Shown here piece by piece: positions 1-5,993 of a stretch of 13,300 nucleotides of DNA. The stretch lies in contig PWIZ01000016.1 in NCBI GenBank assembly GCA_003560175.1, positions 1 through 13,300 of the forward strand, given 5' to 3'. Origin of the DNA: Halomonas sp. (GTDB lineage: Bacteria > Pseudomonadota > Gammaproteobacteria > Pseudomonadales > Halomonadaceae). Below the pieces are notes generated by a model, which searched no databases, had not been told where the DNA came from, and saw only the letters and a list, made by a program, of their open reading frames with translations. Position 1 is the stretch's first letter. Each line of letters starts with the position of its first letter. The position numbers and the translations under genes were made by a program.

Positions 1-201
1 GCCGAAGAAGTAGAGGGTGACCATGTTGAACAGCAGGTGGGTGCCGTCGGCATGGATGAAGCCGTGGCCCAGCAGCCGCCACCACTGGCCCCTGGCCACG
101 CCGGGCGGCCAGTAGACCAGCGCATCGAAGAGACGCGGCCAGGCCCAGGCCGCCAGGCTCACCGCCGTGGTCAGCAGGACCAGCAGCAGCGTCATGCTCA
201 T
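1..201 (-). CDS. Rhomboid-family intramembrane serine protease, N-terminal part (cut by window edge)
   Basis: These 67 codons are the start of a rhomboid protease; the rest, including the catalytic Ser and His helices, lies beyond the left edge. Residues 1-20 form a first membrane helix (MSMTLLLVLLTTAVSLAAWA). The next conserved block has WWRLLGHGFIHADGTHLLFN, with H50, H55 and N59. H55 and N59 are four residues apart, like the oxyanion-side His150/Asn154 pair of E. coli GlpG. The family cleaves membrane proteins within or near a transmembrane helix in the inner membrane. I chose the ATG at 201 because GGGGGAG sits just upstream. An in-frame ATG two codons later is also possible. The gene begins 22 bp after the stop of the M24 gene, so the two are probably cotranscribed. 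The family call is good, but catalytic competence cannot be judged from this fragment. Confidence 0.85.
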   Translation of the reverse strand, partial: MSMTLLLVLLTTAVSLAAWAWPRLFDALVYWPPGVARGQWWRLLGHGFIHADGTHLLFNMVTLYFFG

Positions 202-223
202 GGTCTCCCCCGGCAGCGGCGGC

Positions 224-1414
224 TCAACCGCACCTCTCGGCCAGCTGCCAGTCGTTGTCGGTGAGCGGCTCGCCGCCGTTCGGGGTGACCCGCACAGTAT
301 CGCTCAGGCCGATGCCCCACTGCCCCGGCAATCGCAGGCAGAGCGGCAGGTGGAAGACCATGTCGGTCTCGAACGCCCGCGCCTGGCCCCGGGCGATGTA
401 GCCGGTGCCCTCGACCCAGCTGGGCGGGAACTGGGCCCCCACCGCGTAGCCGAACACCCCCGAGAAGAACAGCCGCTCGGCGTGGGGTTTGAGTACCGCC
501 TCGGCGGCCCGGGCGGCCTCATCGAAGGTATTGCCGGGGCGCATCTCGGCGATCAGCGCCTCGAAGAGCCCCCGGCAGAGATCACGCACCGCCTGCATCT
601 CGGGGGCAGCACGCCCCGCCACGGCGGTGCGCATCATGGGAGCGGTGTAGCGCTGAAAGGCCGAGCCGAACTCCAGGAATACTGGTTCGTCCCGTCCGAT
701 GATATGGCGCTTGTGGTTGACATGAATGATGCTGATGCGCCGCCCGCTGGTGACGATGGGCTGCAAGCTCATGAACTCACTGCCGGCCGCGAGCATGGCC
801 CGTGAGCCCTCGGCGGCCACCTCGTTGTCGGTGACGCCGGGGGCGATCACCGCCTCGGCGGCGGCGAGGCCGGCCGAGGTGATCCGCGCGCTCTCGCGCA
901 GACAGTCGAGCTCCGCCGGCGTCTTGACCAGGCGTATGGCGTCGAGCAGCGCCCCGCCGTCATCGCGGAAGCGCTCGGTGCCGAGCCGCGCCTGCAGTTC
1001 GCGGATCACACCAAAACGCAGCCCGGCACCGAAGAGATCCAGACCGATGCTGCGGAAAGGCGACAGCGTTTCGGCCAGCGGGGCAATCACCTCATCGATC
1101 CCCTCCCAGCGGTAGCCCAGGATCTCGTCCACCTCGGCGGTGACCACCGCCGGCCCGGTCTCGATGGAGGGCACCTGCAGCACCCGCCGGTCGGCCGAGA
1201 CCACCAGCGCCGTGTGCACCGAGACCTCGAAGGTGTGATAGCCGGTCAGGTAGAAGATATCGGCGGGATCGGTCAACAGCAGCGCCTCAATGCCTGAGTC
1301 CCGCATCGCGGCACGTACCCGGGCGAGACGCGATGCAAATTCGTCGAGGCTGAAGGGGAGTTCGGCTCCCCCAAGTTGCTCGGCCAGGGCATGGCGGTAG
1401 GCGTGATGATCCAT
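224..1414 (-). CDS. M24-fold protein related to ectoine hydrolase (DoeA/EutD type), metal ligands absent
   Basis: This 396-residue protein has the two-domain 'pita-bread' layout: an N-terminal creatinase-like domain (about 25-160, with LLLTDPADIFYLTGY) and a catalytic-fold domain (about 170-390). All five canonical M24 metal ligands are replaced. The first Asp is E248 (FLEFG), the second Asp is P259 (YTAPMMRT), the GHG histidine is Y323 (FGYAVG), and the two late Glu are L356 (FHLPL) and S371 (LSDTV). This pattern, with FPPSWVEG and MVFH, recalls the ectoine hydrolases DoeA/EutD, which, as I recall, work without metal through a Glu nucleophile; E248 would be the counterpart. The GYDGWSFY-like N-terminal segment I associate with true DoeA reads GYHTFEVS here, and no doeB/C/D partners are adjacent, so a paralogue acting on another cyclic amide or peptide-like substrate is equally likely. 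Start: GGAGA lies 6 nt before the ATG at 1414, while the in-frame GTG at 1420 abuts the ribosome site. Confidence 0.85.
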   Translation of the reverse strand: MDHHAYRHALAEQLGGAELPFSLDEFASRLARVRAAMRDSGIEALLLTDPADIFYLTGYHTFEVSVHTALVVSADRRVLQVPSIETGPAVVTAEVDEILGYRWEGIDEVIAPLAETLSPFRSIGLDLFGAGLRFGVIRELQARLGTERFRDDGGALLDAIRLVKTPAELDCLRESARITSAGLAAAEAVIAPGVTDNEVAAEGSRAMLAAGSEFMSLQPIVTSGRRISIIHVNHKRHIIGRDEPVFLEFGSAFQRYTAPMMRTAVAGRAAPEMQAVRDLCRGLFEALIAEMRPGNTFDEAARAAEAVLKPHAERLFFSGVFGYAVGAQFPPSWVEGTGYIARGQARAFETDMVFHLPLCLRLPGQWGIGLSDTVRVTPNGGEPLTDNDWQLAERCG

Positions 1415-1603
1415 GGGCACTCTCCGGAAGATGTAGCGTGGGACGAAGGGGTCCGCGTCGGGACCGAACGCGAAGGTTCTGAGCTACCGGCAGTGTAACC
1501 CTGGCCAGGCGCAGGCCTCGGGTAAGTCGCGAAAATATCCCTGTTCGCCTTCGGCCCGGTTTCGTAGAATTCCGGCACATGTTGAACGCCACAGGACAAC
1601 GAT
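1415..1603. other. Divergent intergenic region, M24 gene / yeeN-like gene
   Basis: This 189-bp spacer sits between two genes that point away from each other, so it should hold both promoters. On the plus side there is a TAGAAT -10 candidate at 1565-1570. On the minus side TACACT (1497-1492) could be a -10 for the M24 gene, but I see no good -35 for it. I find no credible ORF, tRNA or strong hairpin. Confidence 0.6.
1565..1570 (+). promoter_or_regulatory. Candidate -10 element for the yeeN-like gene
   Basis: TAGAAT matches TATAAT at five of six positions and lies 33 bp before the ATG at 1604. The -35 is poor: TTCGCC at 1544-1549 is 15 bp away and TGTTCG at the 17-bp position is off-consensus. 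This is a tentative call from sequence only. Confidence 0.3.
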
Positions 1604-2326
1604 ATGGGTAGGGCCTTCCAGAACCGCAAGGAATCCATGGCCAAGACGGCCGACGCCAAGACCAAGGTCTACAGCAAGTACGGGCGCGAGATCTACGTGG
1701 TCGCCAAGCAGGGCGGCACCGACCCCGCCGGCAACCTGAGCCTGCGCGGCCTGATCGAGCGCGCCAAGAAGGACCAAGTGCCTTCTCACGTCATCGACAA
1801 GGCGCTGGACAAGGCCAGCGGCGTGGGCGGCGAGGATTTCTCCGCGGCCCGCTACGAGGGCTTCGGACCCGGCAATGCCATGGTCATCGTGGACTGCCTC
1901 ACCGACAACCCCAACCGCACCTTCGGTGACGTACGCGGCTGTTTCACCAAGACCAAGAGCAAGATCGGCACCCCGGGCAGCGTCAGCCACATGTTCGACC
2001 ACTGCGCCATCCTCGCCTTCAAGGGCGACGACGAGGAGAGCGTTCTGGAGGCGCTGATGGAAGCCGATGTCGACGTCACCGACATCGAGAACGAGGAGGC
2101 GCTTATCACCGTCTTCGCGCCCCACACCGAATATGCCAAGGCCAAGCAGGCGCTGATCGACGCCTTCGGCGAGCTCGATTTCGAGGTCGACGAGATCCAG
2201 TTCGTGCCCCAGACCACCACCCCCCTCGAGGGCGACGACGTGGCGATGTTCGAGAAGTTTCTCGACACGCTCAACGAACTGGACGATGTCCAGAACGTCT
2301 TCCACAACGCCGAGCTGCCCGAGTAG
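1604..2326 (+). CDS. yeeN: YebC/PmpR family protein, YeeN type
   Basis: The 240-residue product spans the whole YebC/TACO1 fold. It follows the E. coli YeeN branch rather than YebC itself: it begins MGR, then reads [49 protein letters not shown] and, near the end, DDVQNVFHN. Family members have been described as DNA-binding regulators (PmpR) and, more recently, as translation factors that act on stalled ribosomes; YeeN itself has no settled function. The ATG at 1604 is supported by AGGA 7 nt upstream and by the conserved MGR start. A second ATG at 1637 also has an AAGGA but would remove conserved N-terminal residues. The gene is monocistronic: it diverges from the M24 gene and converges on the DUF2279 gene, whose stop is 32 bp away. 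Family assignment is firm; the role is open. Confidence 0.93.
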   Translation: MGRAFQNRKESMAKTADAKTKVYSKYGREIYVVAKQGGTDPAGNLSLRGLIERAKKDQVPSHVIDKALDKASGVGGEDFSAARYEGFGPGNAMVIVDCLTDNPNRTFGDVRGCFTKTKSKIGTPGSVSHMFDHCAILAFKGDDEESVLEALMEADVDVTDIENEEALITVFAPHTEYAKAKQALIDAFGELDFEVDEIQFVPQTTTPLEGDDVAMFEKFLDTLNELDDVQNVFHNAELPE

Positions 2327-2345
2327 CCCCTTCCCCGCTGCTGCC

Positions 2346-2372
2346 CGCTGCTGCCCGCTCAGGGCGGCAGCG
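2346..2372. terminator. Possible shared terminator hairpin between convergent genes
   Basis: CGCTGCTGCCC (2346-2356) and GGGCGGCAGCG (2362-2372) can pair over 11 positions with one G-U, leaving a 5-nt loop. It lies 20 bp past the stop of the yeeN-like gene and covers the last codons of the convergent DUF2279 gene. There is no T-run on either side, so it is at best a non-canonical terminator. The left arm is part of a short direct repeat (CTGCTGCCCG twice), which could make the pairing accidental. Confidence 0.3.
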
Positions 2373-3210
2373 GCCAGGCGGTGCCCGGCACCTGCACGTA
2401 CTCGAAGACGCGCTGCACTCCCGCCGGGGACCCCATTCGCCCCAGCACCAGCGGCACATGAACCCCCACGCCGATGAAGGGATGGCGCGAGGGCGCGTCG
2501 AAGTAGTCGCGGTCGGCAGAGGAGTAGCCGCGAGTCCCGTAGCCGGCCTGCAGCTCCACCCAGCGCAGCGGCGTGTCCTCACCGCCCCAGGCCCGCAGCG
2601 GGAAGGCCAGCAGCCAGCGCGAGCCCGAGTAGTCGGTGGCGATGTCGTCCTTGCGGCCGTCACGCATGGCCGGCGACGGAAAGTACTCCCAGCGGAACTG
2701 CACCCGCTCACCCCAGGCGGGATGACGCAGACGCAGGTACTCGAACCCCACCCCGGCCATGTTGGCCACCTGATCCTCCCAGCTGAAGCCATGGTCCGGC
2801 GAGAAGCCATCGCCCAGCTCCATCGTGGTGGTCAGCAACAGGCCACTGAAGGCCCCCAGGCGCGCGGCCTCCCGCTCGTCATAACCCCAGCGCCGGTAGA
2901 GACTGACGGCAATCGCGGTGGAGGCCGCCCCGGCATAGGCATGTCCCAGCTTGTCGGCGCCGCCCGAGGCGGTGTTGCGACCGAACCAGCCCTCGCTCTC
3001 GGTGCGAAAGCTCGACTCCCCCCAGTTCCAGACACCGAAACCATAGGCGGCCACCCCGCCGACAATGGCCCCATTGAGCCAGACCGCCTTGCGTTCGCGG
3101 CTCCAGCCGTCCGCCTCGCCGTCGGCCCAACTGCCCGCGGGCAGCGCCAGCAGCAGCGCTGCCGCCAAGGCCGGCCCGACCCATCGCCCGGCTGTGCGCC
3201 TTGCCCCCAT
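2359..3210 (-). CDS. DUF2279-family exported protein
   Basis: This 283-residue protein starts with a signal peptide: Arg-rich n-region, hydrophobic core about 11-25, likely cleavage after SWA at residue 29. No lipobox Cys is present, although some relatives are annotated as lipoproteins. The DUF2279 hallmarks are ADKLGHAYAG (85-94) and, after TMELGDGFSPDHGFSWEDQVAN, MAGVGFEYLR. The C-terminal half (about 165-283) is rich in aromatic and charged residues and alternates like an outer-membrane or periplasmic beta protein; that is inference. The function of the family is not known. Start choice: ATG at 3210 has GAGGAG about 7 nt upstream. An ATG at 3225 is in frame and overlaps the hydrolase stop as ATGA, but it would use that same purine tract as coding sequence. 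This is the last gene of the menA-hydrolase-DUF2279 operon. Confidence 0.82.
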   Translation of the reverse strand: MGARRTAGRWVGPALAAALLLALPAGSWADGEADGWSRERKAVWLNGAIVGGVAAYGFGVWNWGESSFRTESEGWFGRNTASGGADKLGHAYAGAASTAIAVSLYRRWGYDEREAARLGAFSGLLLTTTMELGDGFSPDHGFSWEDQVANMAGVGFEYLRLRHPAWGERVQFRWEYFPSPAMRDGRKDDIATDYSGSRWLLAFPLRAWGGEDTPLRWVELQAGYGTRGYSSADRDYFDAPSRHPFIGVGVHVPLVLGRMGSPAGVQRVFEYVQVPGTAWPLPP

Positions 3211-3221
3211 GCTCTCTCTCC

Positions 3222-4070
3222 TCATTCCCGCGGCCTTTCCAGGCCAGGGGCCTCGCGCAGGAAGGCGTCGATCCCCGCGGAGTAGTCCGGCTCGCTGTCC
3301 CTGAAGCCGGTATTGTGGCCACCGCGGATCTCGAGCAGCCGTTTGGGCTGCCGGGCCGACTGGTAGACGGCCTGACCCTCGGCGAAGGGGATGATCTCGT
3401 CGTCGCGGCTGTGGATCACCAGTAGCGGCGCCGTGATGCCCCTAACGTGAGTCTCGGTGTCATGGGAGAAGCGGGCCAGCCAGCGTGCGGGGAGGAAGGG
3501 GTAGACGCGCTGGGCCAGGGCCGGCACCGAGCGGAAGGACGACTCCAGGATCACTGCCCGCGGGGCCTGTTTCTCTGCCGCAAGCCCCGCGGCCAACTCG
3601 GCCGCGACGGCAGCGCCCAGAGAGCGCCCGAACAGCACCACGTCATCCGGCGCCTGGCCGGCCTCCTCCCGCAGCCAGCGCCATCCGGCGCGGGCGTCCA
3701 TGGCCAGCCCCGCCTCGGAGGGACGCCCCTCGCTGCGGCCATAGCCGCGGTAGTCGAGGATCAGCACCGAGAGCCCCAGGCGGTGGAACTGCATCAGGGA
3801 GTCGAGCCGGTGGGAGATATTGCCGGCGTTGCCGTGCAGGAAGAGCAGGCTAGCGCGGGGGCTGTCGTGGGGCAGCCACCAGGCATCCAGGGTCAGGCCG
3901 TCCTCTGTCTTCAGGGTCACCGCCGCCCAAGCCAGGCCGCGGTCCGCCGGGGTGCCGACATGCTCACGCCCCATGTGAGGCAGGTAGAGCAGCCGCTCCT
4001 GAAAGGCCCAGGCCAGGGCCACCACCAGCAGGTAGACCAGCGCGCCCCCCACCAGCCAACGCAGCAGCAT
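3222..4070 (-). CDS. Membrane-anchored alpha/beta hydrolase (ABHD13/BEM46/YfhR-like)
   Basis: The protein has 282 residues. Residues 4-24 form an N-terminal membrane helix, and the alpha/beta-hydrolase fold follows. Visible motifs are LLFLHGNAGN (75-84, oxyanion-hole HGN), LDYRGYGRS (105-113), the nucleophile elbow GRSLG with S150, an acid in IHSRDDEIIP (D224) and H252 in RGGHNTGF. All three triad residues are present, so it should be an active serine hydrolase, probably an esterase, lipase or thioesterase, facing one side of the inner membrane. The substrate is unknown for this group. The start at 4070 is clear: AGGAGGTGA lies 5 nt before the ATG, while an in-frame GTG at 4079 is part of that ribosome site. 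It follows menA by 42 bp and its stop is 11 bp inside the leader of the DUF2279 gene, so translation of the two is likely coupled. Confidence 0.9.
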   Translation of the reverse strand: MLLRWLVGGALVYLLVVALAWAFQERLLYLPHMGREHVGTPADRGLAWAAVTLKTEDGLTLDAWWLPHDSPRASLLFLHGNAGNISHRLDSLMQFHRLGLSVLILDYRGYGRSEGRPSEAGLAMDARAGWRWLREEAGQAPDDVVLFGRSLGAAVAAELAAGLAAEKQAPRAVILESSFRSVPALAQRVYPFLPARWLARFSHDTETHVRGITAPLLVIHSRDDEIIPFAEGQAVYQSARQPKRLLEIRGGHNTGFRDSEPDYSAGIDAFLREAPGLERPRE

Positions 4071-4112
4071 CGTCGTCACCTCCTCGCGCTTTCGGTTTCC
4101 GAGCCGCCTGGC

Positions 4113-5000
4113 TCAGCCGCCGGCCACCACCAGCCGCAGCCCGAGCCACAGGGCCATGGCCAGCGCGTAGAGCGCCGTCATACCCAGCAGCCCATTGAGC
4201 GCCGTGCCATCGCGATACCGTATCTCGCGAACCAGGCCCAGCGCCGCCAGGCCCGTGGCGCCCCAGGCTCCCCACGCCCAGCTCGGCAGCCCCAGAGGCA
4301 GGGTGGCCGCCAGCGGCCCCACCGTCAGCATAGCGAAAAGCCGGCGGGTCGCACCCGGCCCCAGGCGCACCGCCAGGGTGATCTTGCCGGCCCGGGCGTC
4401 GGTGTGGCGGTCGCGCAGGTTGTTGACCACCAAGATGGCGGCTACCGGCATCCCCACCAGGATGCCGGCCGCTGCCGCCTCCCGCGTGATCGGGCTCTGC
4501 TGGGCCAGCAGCCCCCCCAGCACCGCCACCGGGCCGAAGAAGAGCCACACCGCGGCCTCGCCCAGCCCTCGATTGGCATAGGGGCGTCGCCCGCCGCTAT
4601 AGCCCAGCACGCCGAATAGCGCCAGGCCACCCAGCCCCCACAGCAGCCAGTGGCCGAACAGCACCAGCCAGAGCCCCGATGCCACGGCGAGCCCCAGGGT
4701 CACGGCGAGCCCCGCCCTCAGCTCACTGGCACTGAGCCACCCCGCCTGCAGGGCGCGGGTGGGGCCCAGGCGGTCGGGCTGATCGACGCCGGAGAGGCCG
4801 TCGAAGAGGTCATTGGCCAGATTCACCGCCAGCTGCAGCGTCAGCGCACAGAGCAGGCAGAGCAGCGCCGTGAACCAGGCGAAGTCGCCCGACACCACCA
4901 GCGCTTGGCCCAGCAGCACCGGCCCCACCGCCGCCGGCAGCGTGCGTGGGCGCAGGGTCTGCCCCCAGATGATCACCTTGTGCCCAACCGCCGCGGTCAT
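4113..5000 (-). CDS. menA: 1,4-dihydroxy-2-naphthoate polyprenyltransferase
   Basis: MenA attaches the polyprenyl chain to 1,4-dihydroxy-2-naphthoate in the inner membrane, giving demethylmenaquinone. This 295-residue UbiA-superfamily protein has about eight or nine hydrophobic segments and both Asp-rich, Mg-binding prenyl-diphosphate motifs: NLANDLFDGLSGVDQPDR (60-77) and NNLRDRHTDARAGK (193-206). The run DRLGPTRALQAG and the RGLGE block (144-148) match E. coli MenA closely, which separates it from UbiA, CyoE and chlorophyll-type prenyltransferases. The ATG at 5000 has GAGGAAG a few nt upstream; the open frame further upstream (to 5354) overlaps the divergent transporter gene and is not real. 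No other men gene is in the window. It heads a likely operon with the hydrolase and DUF2279 genes. A UbiA-like enzyme for another aromatic acceptor cannot be fully excluded. Confidence 0.92.
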   Translation of the reverse strand: MTAAVGHKVIIWGQTLRPRTLPAAVGPVLLGQALVVSGDFAWFTALLCLLCALTLQLAVNLANDLFDGLSGVDQPDRLGPTRALQAGWLSASELRAGLAVTLGLAVASGLWLVLFGHWLLWGLGGLALFGVLGYSGGRRPYANRGLGEAAVWLFFGPVAVLGGLLAQQSPITREAAAAGILVGMPVAAILVVNNLRDRHTDARAGKITLAVRLGPGATRRLFAMLTVGPLAATLPLGLPSWAWGAWGATGLAALGLVREIRYRDGTALNGLLGMTALYALAMALWLGLRLVVAGG

Positions 5001-5094
5001 TGTCTTCCTCACTGAAAGCGCTACCGCCCTTCGCCGCAACGCATGACATGGGGCATACTCTGTGGCGTATCCCATGTGCCTGCAAGGAGAAAGC
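5001..5094. other. Divergent promoter region, menA / BASS transporter
   Basis: This 94-bp gap lies between menA (leftward) and the transporter gene (rightward) and must carry both promoters unless one gene is read from elsewhere. For the rightward gene, ATGACA (5043-5048) resembles a -35, but the nearest -10 candidates (CATACT 5054-5059, TATCCC 5068-5073) are badly spaced or weak. The ribosome site AAGGAGA at 5084-5090 is strong. I see no operator-like repeat. Confidence 0.5.
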
Positions 5095-5988
5095 ATGTCC
5101 GCAGCCTGGTTGTCCCAAGTGGCCCTGCCTTGGGTACTGGCCAGCGTGATGCTGGCCATGGGCCTCAGCCTGACCACGGCCGACTTCGCCCGCACCCGTC
5201 GCCATCCTCGCCGAGTGCTGCTCGGCACTGGCTTGCAGATGCTGGCGCTGCCGCTGCTGGCCTGGGCGCTGGTGCTGCTGCTGCGCCTGCCACCGCTGGC
5301 GGCGGCAGGCCTGCTGCTGGTGGCCCTGGTGCCGGGCGGGGCCACCTCCAACATGTTCAGCTATCTGGTGCAGGGCGACTTGGCACTGTCGGTGACCCTG
5401 ACCGCCATCGCCGCCGTGCTGGCCCCCTTTACCCTGCCGTTGATCATGGGCTGGAACCTCGAACTGCTGGGCCTCACCATAAGCGGCCTCTCGCTGCCCT
5501 ACTGGCAAACCGTCGGCCAGCTGCTGATGGTCACCCTGCTGCCGGTGCTGGCCGGTATGCTGCTGCGCCGGACCCTGCCGTCACGCTGGCTCGCGGCGGT
5601 ACTGCCCGGGGTCAAGGTGTTCACGGGGGTGGCAATGATCTCGGTGGTGGCGGCGCTCTTCGCAAGCCATGCCGGGCGGCTGCCGACCCTGTTCAGCTTC
5701 GAGACTCTCGCCGTGCTGATGCTCTGCCTGTTGAGCATGCTGCTGGGACACGGCGTGGCCCGGCGGCTGCAGCTGCCCAACGATAGCGTGCGTGCCATCA
5801 CCGTGGAGGTGGGTGTTCAGAACGCCGGCGTGGCGATGATGGTGGCCTTCGTGGTGTTGCAGCAGCCGGCCATCGGCCTGGTGCCGCTGCTCTATGGTCT
5901 GCTGATGAACGTACCGGTGTTCCTATGGATGTTCGCCTGCCTATGGCGGGATCGCTACCCGGCATCCGCGGTGACATCGAGGCACTGA
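5095..5988 (+). CDS. Bile acid:sodium symporter (BASS) family transporter
   Basis: The product is a 297-residue, very hydrophobic protein with about nine or ten membrane segments, the usual size for bacterial BASS/SBF carriers. Two family signatures at the crossover (sodium-site) regions are visible: VPGGATSNMFSYL (79-91) and EVGVQNAGVAMM (238-249). Members carry organic anions with sodium (bile acids in animals; pyruvate, pantoate or sulfur compounds in plants and bacteria). The substrate here cannot be read from the sequence. Start: ATG at 5095 follows AAGGAGA by 4 nt and gives a natural N-terminus (MSAAWLSQVALPWVL). An in-frame GTG at 5062 lacks a ribosome site. The stop is only 5 bp before the ATG of the redoxin-CcdA gene, so the two are almost certainly cotranscribed and possibly work on a shared sulfur or redox substrate. 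Confidence 0.9.
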   Translation: MSAAWLSQVALPWVLASVMLAMGLSLTTADFARTRRHPRRVLLGTGLQMLALPLLAWALVLLLRLPPLAAAGLLLVALVPGGATSNMFSYLVQGDLALSVTLTAIAAVLAPFTLPLIMGWNLELLGLTISGLSLPYWQTVGQLLMVTLLPVLAGMLLRRTLPSRWLAAVLPGVKVFTGVAMISVVAALFASHAGRLPTLFSFETLAVLMLCLLSMLLGHGVARRLQLPNDSVRAITVEVGVQNAGVAMMVAFVVLQQPAIGLVPLLYGLLMNVPVFLWMFACLWRDRYPASAVTSRH

Positions 5989-5993
5989 CCGGC

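Noticed and set aside
1484..2305. 273-residue open frame on the minus strand
   Set aside because: Antisense of the yeeN-like gene; the low-complexity Val/Gly/Leu make-up is typical of a shadow.
2458..3285. 275-residue open frame on the plus strand
   Set aside because: Antisense shadow of the DUF2279 gene; no recognisable motif, and the minus-strand frame has a signal peptide and family signature.
3447..4619. 390-residue open frame on the plus strand
   Set aside because: It lies opposite the hydrolase and menA genes, is Gln/Arg/His-rich as expected from antisense of GC-rich codons, and has no domain or ribosome site.
5001..5354. Extension of MenA upstream to 413 residues
   Set aside because: It overlaps the transporter gene on the opposite strand; MenA-like sequence begins right after the ATG at 5000, which has a good ribosome site.
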